A stretch of 64,000 nucleotides of DNA, from positions 1 through 64,000 of the forward strand of contig VSCH01000001.1 of NCBI GenBank assembly GCA_047459075.1, in the 5' to 3' direction. The notes beneath the pieces were generated by a model, which saw nothing but the letters and a program-made list of their open reading frames with translations, had not been told where the DNA came from and ran no database searches. The stretch is from ZC4RG19 sp017577565. GTDB taxonomy: Bacteria > Actinomycetota > Acidimicrobiia > Acidimicrobiales > VFJN01. Below are positions 54,209 to 62,959 of the stretch, one piece after another. Position numbers and translations under genes: made by a program. How positions within the stretch are numbered: position 1 is the stretch's first letter; the number at the start of each line of letters is the position of its first letter.

Positions 54209-55867
54209 TCAGACGCTGGCGAGCCAGCGCTCGGCCTGCTGGGCGCGGCGCCGCAGCTGCTCGACCGTCGCCTCGTCGACCCGCCGGACGCCGACGAGGC
54301 GGTTGAGGCGCCCGTTGACCTGCGCGTGGGCGAGGCCGGTCGCCCAGACGATGTCCCGCACGAGCCGGGCGTTGCGCTCGCGCAGCTCCTCCCGCTCGCG
54401 CCGCGGGTCGCGCCCGTCGGCGCCGGCGCCGGCCGTCGTGCGGCCGGCCGTGCCGGGCAGGGGCGGCAGGTCGAGCTCGAGGGCGGCGTCGCCGTCGCCC
54501 TCCGCCTCGGCCGCGTCCAGGCGGTCGAGCCGGTCGAGGGTGGCGTCGTCGGCCTCGAACACCGACGAGGTGTCCTCGCCCGTCACCACCGCCGACAGCG
54601 CGGTGAACATCGAGAGCTGCTCGGCCCGGTCGTCCTCGTGGCGCAGCTCGTCGAGCGCGGCCTCGTCCGCCGGCTCCTCGCCGTCGCGCTCGTGCCGGCG
54701 CAGGCTGTGCCGGCGGGCGTCCGCGATCTGCGTGGCGTAGGTGCGCAGCCGGACGTCGTCGGGGATGAACAGGTAGGCCTTCTGGCGGGGGACGCCCGGG
54801 GTCCAGCGCACGAGGCGGCCGACCGCCTGGCGGAAGAAGAGCTCGGTCGTCGTCGTCGTGGCGTAGACGCCCACGCGCAGGCGGGGGATGTCGACGCCCT
54901 CCGACACCATGCGGACCGCCACGATCCACGGATCGGTCGAGGCGGCGAAGCGGGCGATGCGGCTGGAGGACAGCGGGTCGTCCGACACCGCGACGGTCGC
55001 CCGGACGCCGCAGCGGACCCGCAGCAGCTCGGCGATGCCGTGCGCGTGGTCCTGGTCGGCGGCGATCACCAGGCCGCCCGCCTCGGGGTGGGTGCGGCGC
55101 AGCGCCTGCAGCCGCTCGTTCGCCTGCACCAGCACCGTCGGCAGCCAGTCGCCCTCGAGGCTCAGCGCCGTGCGCAGCCGCTGCGCGGCCCGGGCCCGGT
55201 CGAGCGGGTCGTCGAAGGCGGCGGCCTGGGCGCTGCCGTCGGGGGCGATCCACTCCATGAACCCGTTGATGCGGGGGAAGTAGACGGGCCGCACGATCCG
55301 GCCGTCGGCGAGCGCGTCGGCGTAGCCGTACTCGAAGTCGGGCACGGCCTCGTCCCCGACGTAGCGGACGAACGGGATGGCGAGCGTGTCCGACCGGAAG
55401 GGCGTGCCCGACAGGGCCAGGCGCCGGGGCGCCACCTCGAAGGCCCGCCGCACCGACTCGCCCCACGCCCGCTCGTCGCCCGCGTGGTGGATCTCGTCGA
55501 GGACGACCATCGACCGGGCGGCCAGCGGCCGGAGCGCGTCGGGGTTGGACGCCACCTGCTGGTAGGTGGTGACGATGCCGTGCACGTCCGCCGGCAGGCG
55601 GCCCCCGCTCGGCGACCAGCGGGGCTCGAGGTGGAGGCCGAAGCGGGCGGCGGCGTCCGCCCACTGGACCTTGAGGTGCGAGGTCGGCGCCACGACGACG
55701 AGGCGGCGGCCCGGGTTCCGGGCCAGGTCCCGCACGGCGGCGCAGAGCGCGAAGGTCGTCTTGCCGGCACCGGGGGTCGCGACGGCCAGGAAGTCGGGCG
55801 GGTCGGTGGCCTCGAGCCGGTCGAGCGCGCGCTTCTGCCAGGGTCGGAGACGGATCTTCCGTGCCAT
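54209..55867 (-). CDS. DEAD/DEAH-box (SF2) helicase
   Basis: A 552-residue superfamily-2 helicase. RecA domain 1 has Walker A ATPGAGKTTFAL (about 30), VAPTSHLKVQW, DExH motif II VLDEIHHAGDE and motif III LALSGTPFRSD. Domain 2 has VRMVSEGVDIPRLRVGVYAT and the arginine-finger motif QAVGRLVRWTPG. A C-terminal region with acidic linker and coiled coil (about 440-552) follows. It resembles the XPB/UvrB-like restriction-type helicase core but has no nuclease domain, so repair or RNA roles are both open. ATG 55867 is chosen; CAAGAT lies 10 nt upstream. It is not part of a recognisable defence island. Confidence 0.85.
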   Translation of the reverse strand: MARKIRLRPWQKRALDRLEATDPPDFLAVATPGAGKTTFALCAAVRDLARNPGRRLVVVAPTSHLKVQWADAAARFGLHLEPRWSPSGGRLPADVHGIVTTYQQVASNPDALRPLAARSMVVLDEIHHAGDERAWGESVRRAFEVAPRRLALSGTPFRSDTLAIPFVRYVGDEAVPDFEYGYADALADGRIVRPVYFPRINGFMEWIAPDGSAQAAAFDDPLDRARAAQRLRTALSLEGDWLPTVLVQANERLQALRRTHPEAGGLVIAADQDHAHGIAELLRVRCGVRATVAVSDDPLSSSRIARFAASTDPWIVAVRMVSEGVDIPRLRVGVYATTTTTELFFRQAVGRLVRWTPGVPRQKAYLFIPDDVRLRTYATQIADARRHSLRRHERDGEEPADEAALDELRHEDDRAEQLSMFTALSAVVTGEDTSSVFEADDATLDRLDRLDAAEAEGDGDAALELDLPPLPGTAGRTTAGAGADGRDPRREREELRERNARLVRDIVWATGLAHAQVNGRLNRLVGVRRVDEATVEQLRRRAQQAERWLASV

Positions 55868-55960
55868 GGGGGACGGGAATCTTGGCACGCCGCGAAGCGC
55901 CGCCAGGCGGCCGCGAACGGCCCGGTGGGCCCCGGCGCGCGCCCCGGCCGGCGCCTCGGG

Positions 55961-55966
55961 CAGGAT
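55961..55966 (+). promoter_or_regulatory. -10 box of CsaA-like gene (leaderless type)
   Basis: CAGGAT, 8 nt before the GTG at 55975; C replaces T at the first position. Confidence 0.35.
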
Positions 55967-55974
55967 GGTCGGCC

Positions 55975-56370
55975 GTGGCCCAGCACGAGATCGACCCCGA
56001 ACGCCTGCCGTACGCGCCCGAGCGCCTGGAGCGCAAGCCGGACGTCGGCGCCGACCACTTCTTCGCCCTCGACCTGCGCGCCGGCCGGGTGACCGCCGTC
56101 GAGCCCTTCCCCGAGGCCCGCAAGCCGGCCTGGAAGCTGACCGTCGACTTCGGCCCCGTCGTCGGCACCCTGCGCACCAGCGCGCAGGTCACCAACTACT
56201 CGGCCGAGGAGCTGGTCGGGCGCATGGTCGTCGGGGCCGTCAACCTCGGCCCCAAGCGCATCGCCGGGTTCACGAGCGAGTTCCTCGTGCTCGGCGCGCT
56301 CGACCCGGACGGCACGGTGCGGCTGCTGGAGCTGCCCGAGGGCGTGCAGGAGGGCGCGCCGATCGCCTGA
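55975..56370 (+). CDS. CsaA-like tRNA-binding domain protein
   Basis: A 131-residue OB-fold (EMAP/CsaA) protein. The family block FFALDLRAGRVTAVEPFPEA is followed by KPAWKLTVDFGP, TSAQVTNYSAEELVGRMVVG and NLGPKRIAGFTSEFLVLG. CsaA proteins act as chaperones or tRNA-binding factors in the cytoplasm. The N-terminal 25 residues are extra. The GTG at 55975 is supported by CAGGAT 8 nt upstream. It is convergent with the ABC permease gene. Confidence 0.88.
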   Translation: MAQHEIDPERLPYAPERLERKPDVGADHFFALDLRAGRVTAVEPFPEARKPAWKLTVDFGPVVGTLRTSAQVTNYSAEELVGRMVVGAVNLGPKRIAGFTSEFLVLGALDPDGTVRLLELPEGVQEGAPIA

Positions 56371-56392
56371 CGGCCCGGCGGCCCGGCGGCGC

Positions 56393-58837
56393 TCAGTCGA
56401 ACACCGCGGTCGAGACCCGGACGGGGCGCAGCCGTTGGACGGCCGCGCTCGTGGCGGCGGCGGCCGCCGCCAGCGCGACCGGCAGCGCCACGGCCACGAG
56501 CCCGACGGTGCGCCAGGGCACGACCAGCTCCATCGTCCCGTCGTGCACCGCCACGTACACGGCGACCGGCAGCAGCCCGAACGGCACGGCCATCACCGCG
56601 CCCAGGCCGGCGAGCAGCCAGGCCCGGGCCCCGGCCGCCCGGGCCAGCGCGCCGGGCCCGGCGCCCACGACGGTGAGGACGTCGCGCTCGTCGCGGGCGT
56701 CGGCGGCCGCCAGGGCGAGGCCGGCGGCGACGACGAGGCCGGCCACGACCAGGGCGACGGTGGAGAGGAGCACCTCGATCTGCGCGGGCGTCGGGCCGGT
56801 CGGCGCCTCGTGCACCCAGACGTCCAGCCACGCCGGCGACATGGCGTGCTCGAACTGCCAGTCCTCGGCCAGCGCCCGGACGTCGTCGACCTGGTCGTCG
56901 GTCAGGGCCGTGCCGGCCACGAGCGCGAGCGCCGCGGGCACCGGCTCGAGGCCCAGGTCGCCGGCGAGCTCGGGGCTGACGAGGACCGGCCAGTGCGGGC
57001 CGGCCGAGTGCGCCGCGTCGGCGACGACGAGGGGGCGCTCCGAGCCGTCGGGCAGCACGACCGACGGCTCGCCGGCCAGCGGCCGCAGGGCCACGAGCCC
57101 GTGCTCGTCGAGCGCCGAGGTCACGGCGTCACCGAGGTCGAGCGCCGCCACCGTCGCGTCGTCGGCGATCAGCGGCACCCGGCCGCCCGGCCAGTCGCCC
57201 GGCTCGCCGGCGGCGTGCAGGGTGAGCGCCTCGGCCCCCGGCAGCAGGCCGGCGAGCGCCGCGGCGACGTCGTCGTCCGGCGGCCGGTGCGCGTCGGCGG
57301 ACCCGGCGTCGCCCGCCAGGTCGCGGACACCGGCGAGCACGACCCGATCCGACAGGTCGGGGAAGCGGGCCCGGCTCGCCTCGCCGCCGGCGACGAGCGC
57401 CGAGACGGTGACGGCCAGGCCCAGCGCCGCGGCCACCGCGCTGACGACCGCGCCGGTGCGCACCCGCTCCCGCGCCAACCCGCGTGCGGCCAGGCGCCAG
57501 GTCCCCCGGGCGCGGCCGGCCAGCGGTTCGAGGCGGGCGACGAGCGCCGGGCTGAGGGCGCAGGCCCCGAGGAGCTGGAGGACGCCGCCGACCACGCCGA
57601 CGAGCGCCCACAGCTCGGTCGAGCCCGAGCCCGCCCGGGCGGTGGCGCTGTTGCCGGCGACCGCGATCCCGAGCAGGGCCAGGCCGACGGCCACCGCGCC
57701 GGCGCCCGCGGCCATGACGCGGCGGCGGACCGGCGGCAGCGGTCGCCGCCCGGCCAGCGCCGCCAGCGTGGGGACGCGGGCCACGCTCCGGGCCGGGACG
57801 AGAGCCGCCAGGCTGGCCGCCACGACCCCGACGCCGGCCGCGACGGCGACCTGCAGCGGGTCGACGTCGTAGGGGCCGAGGCGGCGGCCGAGCAGGTGCT
57901 CGATGCGGTCGCGGCTCGTGGCCAGCACGGCCGCGCCCAGGGCGACGCCGGCCAGCGCCCCGACGAGGCCGGTGACCGTGCCCTGGAGCACGAGGGTCGT
58001 GCGCAGGAGCCGCTCGGGGGCCCCGTTGGCCGAGAGCTGGCCGAGGGTGACGAGCTGGCGGCGGGCGCCGGCCGCGAACGCCGCCGAGACGACGATCCCG
58101 GCGACGGTGAGGGCCACGCCGCCGAGCACGTAGGGCCACGGCACCGCGGGGCCGCCTGCCGCCGGCTGGTCGGTGACGTCGCGGCGCAGCAGCAGGCCGG
58201 TCGCGCCGGCCGGCGCGCCGTCGGGCAGGTCGACGAGCCCGGTCCAGGCGGTCGGGCGCCGGTGGGTGGCGGCGAGGTCGCCGCCGGGGGGCGTGACGGC
58301 GAGCGGCCGGGCCAGGGCCTGCGGGTCCTCGACGAGGCCGACCACGGCGAGGTCGACCTCGGCGGGCCGGCGGACCTCGAGGCGGTCGCCCACGCCGAGG
58401 TCGAGCTCGGCGGCCAGGGCCGGGGACACGGCGACCTCGTGGGGGGCGGCGGGGAACCGGCCGGCCACGAGGTCGACCATCCCGTCGGTCAACGGGTCGG
58501 CCGCGTCGAGCTCCCACACGACGAGGTCCACCGCCTCACCGCCGGCCGTGCGCAGGTGGGCCCAGCCCCACCGGTGGAGGACGACCCGCGCGCCGTCCGG
58601 CAGCTCCTCCGCCACGCTCGCCGCGCCCCCCTCGACGCTCGGGAGCACGGCGTCGGCGGCGCCGTGGTCGAGCCGCCACCGCTCGGCCGGCGTGCGGCGG
58701 TCGGTCTCGAACAGGACCAGGGCGACGACCATCCCGGCGACGGGCAGGGCGACGAGCAGGGTGACGAGCAGCGTCCGCCCGGGGCGGCGCCGCACCTCCC
58801 GCCGGGCGAGGCGGAAGGCGAGGGCGAGCCCGCTCAC
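56393..58837 (-). CDS. ABC transporter permease, FtsX/MacB type
   Basis: An 814-residue permease with duplicated FtsX-like units and about 8-10 transmembrane helices. The N-terminus reads LAFRLARREVRRRPGRTLLVTLLVALPVAGM, a large extracytoplasmic domain follows (about 45-235), then FtsX helices (VLGGVALTVAGIVVSAAF), a second duplicated domain and final helices. Such permeases export peptides, antibiotics or lipids, or sense envelope stress. The GTG at 58837 overlaps the ATPase stop (GTGA). Last gene of the PadR-ABC operon. Confidence 0.88.
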   Translation of the reverse strand: MSGLALAFRLARREVRRRPGRTLLVTLLVALPVAGMVVALVLFETDRRTPAERWRLDHGAADAVLPSVEGGAASVAEELPDGARVVLHRWGWAHLRTAGGEAVDLVVWELDAADPLTDGMVDLVAGRFPAAPHEVAVSPALAAELDLGVGDRLEVRRPAEVDLAVVGLVEDPQALARPLAVTPPGGDLAATHRRPTAWTGLVDLPDGAPAGATGLLLRRDVTDQPAAGGPAVPWPYVLGGVALTVAGIVVSAAFAAGARRQLVTLGQLSANGAPERLLRTTLVLQGTVTGLVGALAGVALGAAVLATSRDRIEHLLGRRLGPYDVDPLQVAVAAGVGVVAASLAALVPARSVARVPTLAALAGRRPLPPVRRRVMAAGAGAVAVGLALLGIAVAGNSATARAGSGSTELWALVGVVGGVLQLLGACALSPALVARLEPLAGRARGTWRLAARGLARERVRTGAVVSAVAAALGLAVTVSALVAGGEASRARFPDLSDRVVLAGVRDLAGDAGSADAHRPPDDDVAAALAGLLPGAEALTLHAAGEPGDWPGGRVPLIADDATVAALDLGDAVTSALDEHGLVALRPLAGEPSVVLPDGSERPLVVADAAHSAGPHWPVLVSPELAGDLGLEPVPAALALVAGTALTDDQVDDVRALAEDWQFEHAMSPAWLDVWVHEAPTGPTPAQIEVLLSTVALVVAGLVVAAGLALAAADARDERDVLTVVGAGPGALARAAGARAWLLAGLGAVMAVPFGLLPVAVYVAVHDGTMELVVPWRTVGLVAVALPVALAAAAAATSAAVQRLRPVRVSTAVFD

Positions 58838-59592
58838 GGCGCCGACCCCACGGCCGTGCCCACGGGCGGCGCGCCGGCGTCGGCCTCGTCGACGACGCGC
58901 CCGTCGCGCAGGAACACGACCCGGTCGGCCCACGAGGCGTAGCGGGGCTCGTGGGTCACGAGGACGACGGCGGTGCCCCGCCGCGCGGGGAGCTCGGCGA
59001 GCAGCTCGACGACCTGGTCGCCGGTGAGGGTGTCCAGGGCGCCGGTCGGCTCGTCGGCGAGGATCAGGCGGCGCTCGCCGACCAGGGCCCGGGCCACCGC
59101 GATGCGCTGCTGCTGGCCACCGGAGAAGTCGTCGGGGTAGCGGTCGAGCTGCTCGGTGAGGCCGACGGCGGCGAGCGCCTCGCGGGCCCGGTCGCGGCTC
59201 TCCCGCCGGCCGACGCCCTCCAGCTCGAGCGGCAGCATGACGTTCTCGAGCGCGGTCAGCGAGGGCACGAGGTTGAGGCGCTGGAACACGTAGCCGACCT
59301 CGGTGCGACGCAGCGAGGCCCGCTCGGCCGCGGTCATGGCCGGCACGTCGAGCCCGTCCACCCGGATCGCACCCGCCGTCGGGTCCTCCAGCCCGCCGGC
59401 GAGGTGCAGCAGGGTCGACTTGCCGCAGCCCGAGGGGCCCATGACCGCCACCAGCTCGCCGCGGCCGACGGTCAGCGACACGTCGGTCAGCGCCCGGACC
59501 TCGGTGGGGCCGCGGCCGTAGACCTTCGTGACGGCGACCATCTCGAGGGCCGGCGACCGGGTCCGGTCCCGGGTGGCGCAGGGGTCGGTCAT
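58834..59592 (-). CDS. ABC transporter ATP-binding protein (LolD/MacB type)
   Basis: A 252-residue ATPase. Walker A is VMGPSGCGKSTLLHLAGGL, the Q-loop is VFQRLNLVPSLTALEN, the signature is DFSGGQQQRIAVARAL, Walker B is LILADEPTGALD and the H-loop is VLVTHEP. It energises the FtsX-type permease that follows with a four-base overlap. Its ATG at 59592 overlaps the PadR stop (ATGA). PadR regulation suggests induction by the exported compound (inference). Confidence 0.93.
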   Translation of the reverse strand: MTDPCATRDRTRSPALEMVAVTKVYGRGPTEVRALTDVSLTVGRGELVAVMGPSGCGKSTLLHLAGGLEDPTAGAIRVDGLDVPAMTAAERASLRRTEVGYVFQRLNLVPSLTALENVMLPLELEGVGRRESRDRAREALAAVGLTEQLDRYPDDFSGGQQQRIAVARALVGERRLILADEPTGALDTLTGDQVVELLAELPARRGTAVVLVTHEPRYASWADRVVFLRDGRVVDEADAGAPPVGTAVGSAP

Positions 59593-60131
59593 GGGGAGCC
59601 TCCGTTGCTCGGGGCGCGCCCCTGCCGGGCGCGCAGGATCCGCGACTCGCACAGGTCGAGCCACCGCAGGTCGGCCTCGGCCCGGACCACGAGGGCGTCC
59701 GTGACGAGCTGCGCCGAGAGCGACGCGTCGCCGGCCGCCTCCCGCTGGGCCCGCCGGTGCCGCTGCAGCGCCCGGGTGAGGGCGGTGCGCTGGCGGGTGA
59801 TGACGTCGAGCGCGTGCTCCGGCCCCTGCTCGACGGCGAGCAGGACCTTGAGCTGGAGCTCGTCCCGCGGCGGCGGGTCGTCGGCCGGCGTCGCCCGCCA
59901 CCACGCCCCCAGCGCGTCCCGCCCGCTGTCGGTGAGCGCGTAGCGCTTCTGCTCGCCGGTGTCGTCGACGGCGACGAGGCCGTCGCGGTGCAGGCGGTCG
60001 AGCGTCGAGTACACCTGGCCGACGTTGAGCCGCCACACCCCGCCGGTCGCCGCCTCGAAGGCGGTCTTGAGCTGGTAGCCGTGCCGCGGCTCGTCCACCA
60101 GCAGGGCCATCAGGCCCTCGCGCACTGCCAT
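59589..60131 (-). CDS. PadR-family transcriptional regulator
   Basis: A 180-residue PadR repressor. Winged helix (about 1-75): MAVREGLMALLVDEPRHGYQ, then WRLNVGQVYSTLDRLHRDGLVA, with C-terminal dimerisation helices (90-165, PadR type). ATG 60131 is preferred over GTG 60137 because CATACT is then 8 nt upstream. Two tandem 13-bp repeats overlap this -10, so it probably represses its own operon and possibly the divergent protease gene. It is translationally coupled to the ABC ATPase. Confidence 0.92.
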   Translation of the reverse strand: MAVREGLMALLVDEPRHGYQLKTAFEAATGGVWRLNVGQVYSTLDRLHRDGLVAVDDTGEQKRYALTDSGRDALGAWWRATPADDPPPRDELQLKVLLAVEQGPEHALDVITRQRTALTRALQRHRRAQREAAGDASLSAQLVTDALVVRAEADLRWLDLCESRILRARQGRAPSNGGSP

Positions 60132-60135
60132 GGTC

Positions 60136-60161
60136 ACTCAGTATGCATACTCAGTATGCAT
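60136..60161. promoter_or_regulatory. PadR operator: two tandem 13-bp repeats
   Basis: ACTCAGTATGCAT occurs twice head-to-tail. Within it lie the perfect palindrome AGTATGCATACT (60140-60151) and ATGCATACT-C-AGTATGCAT (60143-60161). It covers the padR -10 region, ideal for autorepression. Confidence 0.7.
60140..60145 (-). promoter_or_regulatory. -10 box of padR-ABC operon (leaderless type)
   Basis: CATACT on the minus strand, 8 nt before ATG 60131, inside the palindromic operator. Confidence 0.4.
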
Positions 60162-60215
60162 CGAACAAGCTGGCGGATCGCCGTCGCCGCACGACACCGC
60201 GTCACGGCGACCGCG

Positions 60216-60221
60216 TACCGT
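60216..60221 (+). promoter_or_regulatory. -10 box of trypsin-like protease gene (leaderless type)
   Basis: TACCGT, 7 nt before the GTG at 60229. Confidence 0.5.
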
Positions 60222-60228
60222 TCCGGGC

Positions 60229-61626
60229 GTGGGACAGGACGGGCGGGCAGGAGAGGGCTCCGGCGCGGCGGTGCCGTCCGGCGGCACGCCGCCTCCGACC
60301 GCGTCGCTGGCCGCACCCGACCCATCGCTGCCGCCCGGGCCGCCGCCCCCGCCACCGGCACCGGGGCCGCGTGGGTCCCGGCACTCGATCGTGGCCGTGC
60401 TCGCCGGCATCGCCATCGCGCTGCTCGGCCTGTCCGGCGGCCTGGCCGTGGCCCTGGTGTCGGACCGGGACGAGGACCGCGAGCGGCTCGCCGCACCCGC
60501 GCGCACCCCCACGACCGCGGCCGGCGCCGACGGGCCGCTCACCGACGCCGAGCTGGTCGAGCGGTTCGGCGACGCGGTGTGGCGCGTCGAGGTCGAGGGC
60601 TGCGGCGTCACCGGCACCGGGTCGGCCTTCGCGATCGACGAGCACCACCTGGTCACCAACGCCCACGTGGTCGGCGTCGACCCCCACCCCCGGCTCGTGT
60701 CCCGCGACGGCGAGGTGGCCGAGGGCCGGGTCGTCGGCATGACCCGCGACCCCGACGTGGCCGTGATCGCCGTCGACCGGACGCTGGCCCCGGTGCTGGC
60801 CTGGAGCGACGTCGACGCGTTGGCCCACGGCGACCACATCATCGGGCTCGGCTACCCGACGCCCGGCGACTTCGCCGCCACCCCCGGCACCGTCGTCAGC
60901 TTCCGGACCGAGGGCGGGGAGCGGGTCGCCATCCGGACCGACGCCGCCCTCGACGTCGGCAACAGCGGGGGCCCGGCGCTCGACCAGCACGGCCGCGTCG
61001 TCGGCATCGTGACCCAGATGGACGAGGAGGCCGAGGGCTTCCGGTGGGTGCCGCTCGTCTTCACACCGCACGCCGTGCGCGACGTCGTCGACGACCTCCG
61101 ACGCTCGACGACGACCGTCGAGCCCGACTGCTGGTGGGCCGAGGCCGTGGTGCCGCCGCCGGGGTGGGAGGTCCCCGACTGGGAGGTCCCCGACTGGGAG
61201 CTGCCGGAGTGGGACGAGCACGCCTGGCCCGAGCTGCCACCGCCGCCGGAGCCCGAGCTGCCGGAGCCACCGCCGGCGGCGCCCGTGCCCTGCCCCACCG
61301 GCGCACCGAGCGCGACCGTGACCGAGGTCGTCGCGACCCGGTGGGACCCGGAGCTCCTGCCCGAGTGGTGGGACGTGACGGTACGGGGGCAGGTGACCAA
61401 CGGAGCCAGCGCCGACATCGACGTGTGGGGTGTCGACGTCACCGTCGTCGGCGACGGCAGCGAGGTCGCCTACGGCATCACCGACGTCCTGACGGTGGCC
61501 CCCGGGGGCTCGGCGACGTTCGAGGCGTACGCGTCGGTCGCCTCGGCCACCCGGCCCTCCACCGGCGAGGTCAGCGTCCAGTGGGACTGGTCGAGCTGGG
61601 AGCACGTCGGCTGCCCGAGGGGCTGA
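60229..61626 (+). CDS. Membrane-anchored trypsin-like serine protease with C-terminal FxLYD-like domain
   Basis: A 465-residue type II membrane protein. Cytoplasmic Pro/Gly-rich tail (1-50), one transmembrane helix (about 52-75, HSIVAVLAGIAIALLGLSGG), then a protease domain at about 110-295 with His in LVTNAHVV, Asp in RDPDVAVIAVD and Ser in DVGNSGGPALD, so the catalytic triad is complete. A Trp-rich repeat linker (WEVPD units, about 313-345) leads to a Pro-rich stretch and a beta-sandwich domain (VTVRGQVTNGASADIDVWGV). It probably acts outside the membrane in protein quality control or signalling. The target is unknown. Confidence 0.85.
   Translation: MGQDGRAGEGSGAAVPSGGTPPPTASLAAPDPSLPPGPPPPPPAPGPRGSRHSIVAVLAGIAIALLGLSGGLAVALVSDRDEDRERLAAPARTPTTAAGADGPLTDAELVERFGDAVWRVEVEGCGVTGTGSAFAIDEHHLVTNAHVVGVDPHPRLVSRDGEVAEGRVVGMTRDPDVAVIAVDRTLAPVLAWSDVDALAHGDHIIGLGYPTPGDFAATPGTVVSFRTEGGERVAIRTDAALDVGNSGGPALDQHGRVVGIVTQMDEEAEGFRWVPLVFTPHAVRDVVDDLRRSTTTVEPDCWWAEAVVPPPGWEVPDWEVPDWELPEWDEHAWPELPPPPEPELPEPPPAAPVPCPTGAPSATVTEVVATRWDPELLPEWWDVTVRGQVTNGASADIDVWGVDVTVVGDGSEVAYGITDVLTVAPGGSATFEAYASVASATRPSTGEVSVQWDWSSWEHVGCPRG
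61165..61209 (+). repeat. Three 15-bp tandem repeats encoding WEVPD units
   Basis: TGGGAGGTCCCCGAC occurs twice exactly and a third time with changes, in the protease linker, encoding WEVPD-WEVPD-WELPE. Two further Trp-spaced units follow less exactly. Confidence 0.7.
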
Positions 61627-61679
61627 GGCCCGGGGCCCGCACCGGCCCCCGGGTTGGCGTCCGCCCAGGTCAGCGCCCC

Positions 61680-61685
61680 TACGAT
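61680..61685 (+). promoter_or_regulatory. -10 box of trpB2 (leaderless type)
   Basis: TACGAT, 6 nt before the ATG at 61692. Confidence 0.5.
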
Positions 61686-61691
61686 GCAGCG

Positions 61692-62942
61692 ATGCGCTTC
61701 GACCTGCCGTCCGACGGGATCCCCACCGCGTGGTTCAACGCGCTGCCCCGGCTGCCCGAGCCGCTGCAGCCGCCGCTGCACCCCGCCACCCGGGAGCCGG
61801 TCGGCCCCGACGACCTGGCGCCGCTGTTCCCGATGGCGCTGATCGAGCAGGAGGTCAGCACCGCGCCGTGGGTCGACGTGCCCGGCGAGGTGCTCGACAT
61901 CCTGCGCCTGTGGCGGCCGACGCCGCTCGTGCGCGCCGAGCGGCTGGAGCGGGAGCTGGGCACGCCCGCCCGCATCTACTTCAAGGACGAGTCGGTCAGC
62001 CCGGCGGGCTCGCACAAGCCGAACACCGCCGTCGCGCAGGCCTTCTACAACAAGGCCGAGGGCACCGCCCGGCTGACCACCGAGACCGGCGCCGGCCAGT
62101 GGGGGGCGTCGCTCGCCTTCGCGGCCGCCCAGTACGGGCTCGAGTGCAAGGTGTACATGGTCCGCACCTCGTACGAGTCGAAGCCCTACCGCCGCGTGCT
62201 CATGGAGACCTGGGGCGCCGAGTGCGTGCCCTCCCCGGTCGACGACCCCGACAGCCCCGGGTCGCTCGGCCTGGCCATCAGCGACGCCGTGGCCGACGCC
62301 GCCGGGCGCGACGACACCCACTACTCGCTCGGCTCGGTGCTCAACCACGTCCTGCTGCACCAGACGGTCATCGGGCTCGAGGCCCGCGAGCAGCTCGCGC
62401 TGGCCGGCGAGGAGCGGCCCGACGTCGTGATCGGCTCGTGCGGCGGCGGCTCGAACCTCGGCGGCATCGCCCTGCCCTTCCTCGAGGACGAGGGCGTCCG
62501 CCTGCTGGCCGTCGAGCCGACGTCGTGCGCCACGCTGACCACCGGCCGGTTCGACTACGACTACGGCGACACCGCCGGGCTGACGCCGCTGCTGCCCATG
62601 TACACGCTCGGCCACGACTTCATGCCGCCCTCCATCCACGCCGGCGGGCTCCGCTACCACGGCGACAGCCCGATCGTCTCGGCGCTGGTCCGCAGCGGGC
62701 GGATGGAGGCCGTCGCCGCGCCGCAGACGAAGGTGTTCGAGGCCGCCGTGCTCTTCGCCCGCACCCAGGGCAAGGTGCCGGCGCCCGAGACCGCCCACGC
62801 CATCCGGGCCGCCGTCGACGAGGCGCTCGCCGCCAAGGAGGCGGGCGAGGAGCGGGTGATCCTCTTCAACTACTCGGGCCACGGCTTCCTCGACCTCGCC
62901 GCCTACGACGCCTACAACCGGGGCGAGCTCGTCGACGAGTGA
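61692..62942 (+). CDS. TrpB-like pyridoxal-phosphate-dependent enzyme (TrpB2)
   Basis: A 416-residue PLP enzyme of the TrpB2 group, which can make tryptophan from serine and indole without a TrpA partner. N-terminal extension WFNALPRLPEPLQPPLHPAT is typical of TrpB2. The PLP lysine lies in PAGSHKPNTAVAQAFYN, followed by TETGAGQWGASLAFAA, the phosphate site SCGGGSNLGGIALPFL, and the C-terminal TCG-like region ILFNYSGHGFLDLAAY. No trpA is adjacent. It may scavenge indole or serve as the only tryptophan synthase beta chain. 17 nt before the next gene. Confidence 0.93.
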   Translation: MRFDLPSDGIPTAWFNALPRLPEPLQPPLHPATREPVGPDDLAPLFPMALIEQEVSTAPWVDVPGEVLDILRLWRPTPLVRAERLERELGTPARIYFKDESVSPAGSHKPNTAVAQAFYNKAEGTARLTTETGAGQWGASLAFAAAQYGLECKVYMVRTSYESKPYRRVLMETWGAECVPSPVDDPDSPGSLGLAISDAVADAAGRDDTHYSLGSVLNHVLLHQTVIGLEAREQLALAGEERPDVVIGSCGGGSNLGGIALPFLEDEGVRLLAVEPTSCATLTTGRFDYDYGDTAGLTPLLPMYTLGHDFMPPSIHAGGLRYHGDSPIVSALVRSGRMEAVAAPQTKVFEAAVLFARTQGKVPAPETAHAIRAAVDEALAAKEAGEERVILFNYSGHGFLDLAAYDAYNRGELVDE

Positions 62943-62959
62943 CGGCCGGGCGACGCCCC

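Noticed and set aside
54209..55867. SF2 helicase as part of an anti-phage defence system
   Set aside because: Neighbours are HU, a CsaA-like protein and an ABC transporter. No nuclease, methylase or other defence gene is present.
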